A DNA stretch of 64,000 nucleotides from Ruegeria sp. HKCCA6707. GTDB lineage: Bacteria > Pseudomonadota > Alphaproteobacteria > Rhodobacterales > Rhodobacteraceae. A program made the translations under genes and the position numbers. The notes beneath the pieces are model-generated. The model had not been told where the DNA came from. It made no database searches and was given only the letters and a program-made list of their open reading frames with translations. Position 1 is the stretch's first letter; each line of letters opens with the position of its first letter. This document shows, piece by piece, positions 59,791 to 64,000 of this stretch. The DNA is taken from the NCBI RefSeq assembly GCF_013033515.1, contig NZ_WQEG01000007.1, positions 62,001-126,000 on the forward strand, in the 5' to 3' direction.

Positions 59791-61680
59791 TCATTCAAAA
59801 TAGGTATAGCCATTCATCGAGTCGCGATACGCCCCGATCAGAGTTTTCCGTTCATTGGCCTGGATCGCACCCGCCGAGATGGCTTCATCCACGATTTTGC
59901 GGAAGGCGGCGACGCAATCGGCTGGGTCATATTCGACATAGGACAGGACCTGAGCGATGGTGTCGCCCTCTTGTTCGTGCAGCAGGTCGAACTTGCCATC
60001 CGGGCGCAGGTCGATTGTCACCACATTCGTGTCGCCAAACAGGTTGTGCAGATCACCAAGGGTTTCCTGATAGGCCCCCACAAAGAACACGCCCAGGTAA
60101 TAGGGCTGATCTTCGGGCAGTGAGTGCACCGGAAGAGACGGCGCGATATCCCCGGCCAGTATGAACTGATCCATTTTTCCATCACTGTCACAGGTGATAT
60201 CGGACAGCACCGCGCGCCTGTCTGGCGTTTGGTTCAGCATCTGCAACGGCACAATCGGGTGCAGTTGATCGATGGCCCAGACATCCGGGAGAGACTGAAA
60301 GACCGAAAAGTTGCAGTGGTAGACATCAGCGATTTTTTGCAGTTCGCGGTCCAGCTCGGCGTTTTGCGGGTTACCCTGCGCGATATCCTTGATCCGGGCC
60401 ATCAGGTTCAGATAGATGCGTTCGGCTCGGGCCATTTGACGGATATCGACATAGCCGCGCCGGAACAGGGCGCGCAACTCGTCCCGATAAAACCGGGCGT
60501 CGTTCCAGCATTCTTGCGCCCGATCTTCAACCAGATAGCCCGATACGGCAGCAAGGTCCGAAACCAGATGGTGATCATCGGGTTCGACCGAAGGTGCATC
60601 TGGCGCATCGTAAAGCGTGCTTTCCAGAACGTCGAAGATCAGCATCGACGAGGTCGCCGAGACCGCCCGCCCGCTTTCGGTGACCAGAACAGGGTGATCG
60701 ATCCCGGCCTCGTCCATCGCGTAAGCCACGGTTTCCACGATATTGGCGCAGTATTCAGCCACCGAATAGTTGATCGAATTCTCGGTTGCGCGTTGCTCAC
60801 CAGTGTAGTCCACACCCAAACCACCCCCAAGGTCCAGATGGGTCAGTGGTACACCGTCGCTGGTCAGCTCGGTGAAATAGCGGCAGGCCTCGGTGACCGC
60901 GCGGCGCACATCGTTGACGTCGGGAACCTGGCTGCCCAGATGCGAATGCTGGAGCTTGAGGCAGTGCAACAGGTTTGCACCGCGCAGACGGTCGACGACG
61001 CGCAGCAGTTGATCGGTGTTCATGCCGAACGCAGACCGATCCCCCGAACTGCTTTGCCACTTGCCGCTGATCTGGTTGGTCAGCTTGACCCGAACGCCCA
61101 AGAGCGGATCGATGTTCAGCTCTTGCGCCACTTCGACCACAATCTCGGCCTCTTTGGGGCTTTCCAGGACGATGACCGTATTGAACCCCAACCGACGCGA
61201 CAGGACTGCCAAACGCACGAATTCGGCATCTTTCACCCCGTTGCACACGATCAGCGCGTCCTTGGCCAAACGGTGTGCCAAGGCGATCACCAATTCGGGT
61301 TTTGACCCGGCTTCCAACCCATAATCATACTGCCGCCCGAAGGCGACAATCCGGTCAACCACCTGTGCTTGCTGGTTTACCTTGATCGGGAAGACGCCGC
61401 GATACGGGGCCTTGTAATTCGACTTTGCGATTGCTGCGGCGAAGCTTTCGTTCAGATGACGGATTTCAGCCTCAAGAAAGCTTTTGACCCGCAGAACCAT
61501 CGGGCTGGCAATGCCGCGCTGTCGCAAGTCGTCCAGAATACCGGGCAGACTGATCGGCGCCGCCTGAGGGTGCGCCGGGTCCTTCAGCGCCACATCCCCA
61601 TTGGGCAGTACAGACAGCAGATCTTTGCCCCAACGGTCGATACCGTAAACAGAGTCGGAAACGGGCTGTTCAGCAGACAT
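59791..61680 (-). CDS. speA: Biosynthetic arginine decarboxylase
   Basis: A 629-residue fold-III PLP decarboxylase that converts arginine to agmatine. It shows YGIDRWGKDLLSVLPNGDVAL near 13, the PLP lysine in GVFPIKVNQQAQVV near 95, GLEAGSKPELVIAL near 120, HLDLGGGLGVDYTG near 282 and the C-terminal active-site patch DSDGKMDQF with FFVGAYQETLGDLHNLFG. Size and motifs are those of SpeA. It is the first gene of the arginine-to-spermidine operon. AAGG lies before the ATG, and an upstream dyad lies about 100 bases away. Confidence 0.94.
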   Translation of the reverse strand: MSAEQPVSDSVYGIDRWGKDLLSVLPNGDVALKDPAHPQAAPISLPGILDDLRQRGIASPMVLRVKSFLEAEIRHLNESFAAAIAKSNYKAPYRGVFPIKVNQQAQVVDRIVAFGRQYDYGLEAGSKPELVIALAHRLAKDALIVCNGVKDAEFVRLAVLSRRLGFNTVIVLESPKEAEIVVEVAQELNIDPLLGVRVKLTNQISGKWQSSSGDRSAFGMNTDQLLRVVDRLRGANLLHCLKLQHSHLGSQVPDVNDVRRAVTEACRYFTELTSDGVPLTHLDLGGGLGVDYTGEQRATENSINYSVAEYCANIVETVAYAMDEAGIDHPVLVTESGRAVSATSSMLIFDVLESTLYDAPDAPSVEPDDHHLVSDLAAVSGYLVEDRAQECWNDARFYRDELRALFRRGYVDIRQMARAERIYLNLMARIKDIAQGNPQNAELDRELQKIADVYHCNFSVFQSLPDVWAIDQLHPIVPLQMLNQTPDRRAVLSDITCDSDGKMDQFILAGDIAPSLPVHSLPEDQPYYLGVFFVGAYQETLGDLHNLFGDTNVVTIDLRPDGKFDLLHEQEGDTIAQVLSYVEYDPADCVAAFRKIVDEAISAGAIQANERKTLIGAYRDSMNGYTYFE

Positions 61681-61780
61681 GGGAACATACCTTTTTCAGT
61701 ATTTAGGTGAGGATAGAGGTTTCGACGCGACAGAGGAATAGCGCGGTTCTAGGCGGGCTCTATCTGTCCAGCATTCAGAA

Positions 61781-61797
61781 GATGATGCCACATCATC
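61781..61797. promoter_or_regulatory. Dyad upstream of speA
   Basis: GATGATG-CCA-CATCATC is a perfect 7-bp dyad about 100 bases before the speA start in the 265-base gap between speA and the YciI gene. It could be an operator for a dimeric regulator or a small hairpin in the leader. No other structure or gene was seen in 61681-61945. Confidence 0.3.
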
Positions 61798-61945
61798 AAC
61801 GTACTCCAATACCCAAAGGCGGCCCAGAATCGTACGACCCGCACGCGCATCGTATCTGATTTTCGCAGGCAAAAATCAACATGTGAAACTCGGCACAAAG
61901 CGCGGTCACTGCATTAGGGTGCTTGTGCGCCGAGCCCATGGTTCC

Positions 61946-62251
61946 CTATGTTACGTTGAACCGGCTTACGCAGCCCGCGAACACTTGGGTCCACGGGATG
62001 ATTGCGTAGGACTGACGCAGACCCGTCGGCCAAAACGGGTCCTCATGCACAAGCTTTTCGATCTCGGCTTGAGAATCGGCTTCCAAGATCCACAGGCCGT
62101 CGCGGCCTTTGTTTTCGGGGTCGGCCAATGGTCCCGCTGCCTCGACCTTGCCCTTGTTCTGTTCCAGAAAGGCCAGGTGCCGGGACATATGAGTTTTGCG
62201 GATGTTCGGGTCAGAGTCAGGGTTATCCTCGAAAAGTATGAAGTATTTCAT
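61946..62251 (-). CDS. YciI family protein
   Basis: A 101-residue small alpha/beta protein: KYFILFEDNPDSDPNIRKTH at the start, HLAFLEQNKGKVEAAGPLAD near 25-44 containing the conserved His and the GPL motif, and DPFWPTGLRQSYAIIPWTQVF near 71. YciI-like domains are related to muconolactone isomerases and in one case act as dehydrochlorinases. Here the role is unknown. It is divergent from a LysR gene across 88 bases, which suggests regulation by it. Confidence 0.82.
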   Translation of the reverse strand: MKYFILFEDNPDSDPNIRKTHMSRHLAFLEQNKGKVEAAGPLADPENKGRDGLWILEADSQAEIEKLVHEDPFWPTGLRQSYAIIPWTQVFAGCVSRFNVT

Positions 62252-62339
62252 AGCTCATTTCCTTGGTTTGGTGCGCACAATGCATCGCACGGCAAACTTG
62301 AAGATTGAGGTGCAAATTTTGCCGACCTAATCTGCATTT

Positions 62340-63215
62340 ATGCAGCCTCATGATTGGAACGATCTCAAATACGCCCTGGCCCTCTTTCGTACGGGAAAAC
62401 TGAGAGAGGCGAGCCGATTGCTGGGCGTAAGCGAAACAACCGTATCCAGAAGGATCAAGGCGCTTGAACTCAGTCTGGGTACCTCTCTTTTTCTACGCAG
62501 CCCACAAGGTCGCTATGAACCCACAGATAGCGCACTGGCGATCCTGCCTCGGGCAGAGGCCATTGAGCGCGAAAACTTGGCCTTGAGCGAAAGCATCGGA
62601 CAAAAGCCGCATCAGATCGTTGGGCAAGTACGCGTCAGTTCGGTGCCTTTGATCGTCAATCGTTTTCTGGTGCCCAAGCTTCGGCCGTTCTTGCAAACCC
62701 ATCCCCTCTTGACGGTCGAACTGGTTCCGACGTCAGAGAACCTTGATCTCTCAAAGCGCGAAGCCGATCTTGCGGTCCGCCTTAGGCGTCCTTCAAGCGG
62801 GGGGTTGCGCACAAAGGCTCAGAAATTGGGTGCGCTGACATTTGGGGTCTATGCGGCAAGTTCGTACCCCGCTGAGCATGCCGATACACAATGCTGGATC
62901 ACCTATGATGATGTTCATGCCGAACTCCCACAGGCGCGCTGGCTCGAAGACTTTGTCCGGGGTCTAGAAAGGAAGCGATCGAACCTGAGGGTTGCGGATG
63001 CGGAAACGGCGCTAGAAGCTGTGGCCAATGGTCTGGGCACATCACTTCTTCCGGACGCGGTCGCTGCGCATGACCCAAGATTGAAACGCCTTTCCGGTGA
63101 CAAACTGACAAACCTTCCGACGCGTGAAGTTTGGCTGTTGTCTCATATCGATCAGTCTTCGCGCAGATCGGTTGTTGCCGTCAAAGAATGGTTGGCAAAC
63201 CTTCCCTGGGTTTGA
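62340..63215 (+). CDS. LysR-family regulator
   Basis: A 291-residue LysR regulator. The helix-turn-helix covers residues 5-62 (WNDLKYALALFRTGKLREAS, GVSETTVSRRIKALE), and the effector domain begins near 93 (GQVRVSSVPLIVNRFLVPKL) with DLAVRLRRPSSGG near 140. The ATG at 62340 gives the expected N-terminus. It is divergent from the YciI gene and upstream of an AspT-type exchanger, either of which may be a target. G+C is near 53 %, lower than most of the window. Confidence 0.88.
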   Translation: MQPHDWNDLKYALALFRTGKLREASRLLGVSETTVSRRIKALELSLGTSLFLRSPQGRYEPTDSALAILPRAEAIERENLALSESIGQKPHQIVGQVRVSSVPLIVNRFLVPKLRPFLQTHPLLTVELVPTSENLDLSKREADLAVRLRRPSSGGLRTKAQKLGALTFGVYAASSYPAEHADTQCWITYDDVHAELPQARWLEDFVRGLERKRSNLRVADAETALEAVANGLGTSLLPDAVAAHDPRLKRLSGDKLTNLPTREVWLLSHIDQSSRRSVVAVKEWLANLPWV

Positions 63216-63408
63216 ACAATTTACCAGGCAAGTCGCATAGACTTGGTTTTTGCCCATCCGAAGTACAATCAAAATCGCTGGCGCGCGCGTCACGTTGTGC
63301 TTGCGCGCTGCGCATATAAGCCGAGACGACCCAAAGATGGGCTTGTTTTGTCACCTGAAAGTGGCTGTAATAACCCAATAGTTGAATTTGTATTTGATAG
63401 GGTTGCCC

Positions 63409-64000
63409 ATGATTGATGCTGTTGAACATCTTTTCACAGTTGCACCGTTTGCCGCCCTTTTTGTGACGATCGCCTTAGGGTTCTTGGTTGGAAAGCTAAC
63501 AATTGGCCGCTTTGTCCTGGGTGGGATCGCAGGCACTTTGTTGGTCGGTGTTGTCATAGGGCAGTTTGGCGTCGAACTGGATGCCAGCGTCAAAACCGTT
63601 TTCTTTGCCCTGTTTATCTATGCGGTTGGATATCAGGGCGGGCCTCAATTCGCCCATGCGTTGAACTTGCGGTCGTTGAACCAGCTTGCTTCGGCATTTG
63701 TCATGTGTGTTGCGGGTCTGGCCTGTGTGATCATTGCCGCTTTGGTCTTCAATCTTGACCGGGGAACCGCTGCGGGGCTGGCAGCAGGAGGTCTAACGCA
63801 GTCAGCGATCATCGGAACGGCGGGGGGCGCCATTTCGAAACTGGATGTCTCGGCCGATCTGATGCGCGAGATGGAGACCAATGTCGCGGTTGGATATGCG
63901 GTGACGTATATCTTCGGCTCGCTTGGCCCAATTCTGATCGCAACATGGTTCATACCCATGATTATGAAATGGGATATTCGCGCCGAGGCTATCAAGCTGG
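63409..64000 (+). CDS. AspT/YidE-type aspartate:alanine exchanger family, partial
   Basis: The first 197 codons of a gene that runs off the window. The protein starts MIDAVEHLFTVAPFAALFVT and shows hydrophobic helices at about 10-27, 32-52, 63-80, 90-115, 120-135 and 165-185. GLAAGGLTQSAIIGTAGGAI near 128 and FALFIYAVGYQGGPQF near 64 are the repeated signatures of the AspA/Al exchanger (AspT, YidE/YbjL) family. These are inner-membrane antiporters of dicarboxylates or amino acids. The substrate is unknown and the second duplicated half is outside the window. No clear ribosome binding site stands before the ATG. Confidence 0.8.
   Translation, partial: MIDAVEHLFTVAPFAALFVTIALGFLVGKLTIGRFVLGGIAGTLLVGVVIGQFGVELDASVKTVFFALFIYAVGYQGGPQFAHALNLRSLNQLASAFVMCVAGLACVIIAALVFNLDRGTAAGLAAGGLTQSAIIGTAGGAISKLDVSADLMREMETNVAVGYAVTYIFGSLGPILIATWFIPMIMKWDIRAEAIKL

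Noticed and set aside
58587..60164. 525-codon open frame on the plus strand
   Set aside because: Lies wholly antisense to the carboxyspermidine dehydrogenase and speA genes; the protein is His/Arg-rich with no domain, typical of a high-G+C antisense shadow.
1..64000. Mobile elements, CRISPR arrays, tRNA or rRNA genes
   Set aside because: I looked for transposase or integrase motifs, regular direct repeats and tRNA-like cloverleaf sequences and saw none; a tRNA or sRNA scan by software would be needed to exclude small RNAs.

Overview
The window reads as chromosomal DNA of a marine alphaproteobacterium of the Roseobacter group (Rhodobacterales). This rests on a coding G+C of roughly 60-65 %, a B12-dependent class II ribonucleotide reductase, a DUF1489 gene, short-form HisG with HisZ, a taurine:pyruvate aminotransferase-like enzyme, the alternative (carboxyspermidine) polyamine route and a characteristic intergenic palindromic repeat. 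A genus cannot be fixed from this sequence; Ruegeria-like is an inference. I found no phage, transposase, integron, CRISPR array, rRNA or tRNA. Coding density is high and most genes sit in short, tightly overlapping operons.

Layout. 1-3.3 kb: an acyl-CoA synthetase and a divergent taurine:pyruvate-type aminotransferase. 3.3-7.3 kb: a cobalamin-riboswitch operon (leader ORF, DUF1636, BtuD-, BtuF- and BtuC-like genes), with a small His/Lys-rich secreted protein divergent from it. 7.4-11.2 kb: a three-subunit molybdenum hydroxylase of unknown substrate with its own MoaD-like protein. 11.3-20 kb: a LysR gene with a divergent atypical SDR, an FAD oxidoreductase, a FabD-like acyltransferase, a fused E1 alpha/beta dehydrogenase, another LysR and an acyl-CoA dehydrogenase. 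20.2-23.1 kb: copper export (CopA, CueR) behind a 19-bp-spacer promoter. 23.2-30 kb: a beta-hydroxyacid dehydrogenase, a 1023-residue kinase/M23/aminotransferase fusion, HemP, phosphoglycolate phosphatase and acetate kinase. 30-40.2 kb: housekeeping genes (NrdJ, DUF1489, HisG, HisZ, HisS, SlyX, DnaE).

40.5-50 kb: xdhABC followed by a nucleoside/purine-type ABC transporter (ATPase, two permeases, BMP-type binding protein), which looks like a purine uptake and oxidation unit. 50.2-52 kb: a lower-G+C class III adenylate cyclase with TPR repeats. 52-56.4 kb: the Anbu cluster (permuted ATP-grasp, alpha-E, transglutaminase-like protein, Anbu peptidase) with a coupled VOC gene. 56.4-61.7 kb: a complete arginine-to-spermidine route (SpeA, SpeB, carboxyspermidine dehydrogenase, carboxyspermidine decarboxylase). 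61.9-64 kb: a YciI protein, a LysR gene and the start of an AspT-family exchanger cut by the window end.

Points that stand out: the kinase/peptidase/phospho-lyase-like fusion; the Anbu cluster; a riboswitch whose strong ribosome binding site serves a 28-codon leader ORF; a genome repeat present four times, once in frame inside xdhA; a low-G+C mosaic block inside hisS; an SDR without its catalytic Tyr/Lys; and a dense tandem-hairpin element at 18.66-18.77 kb.
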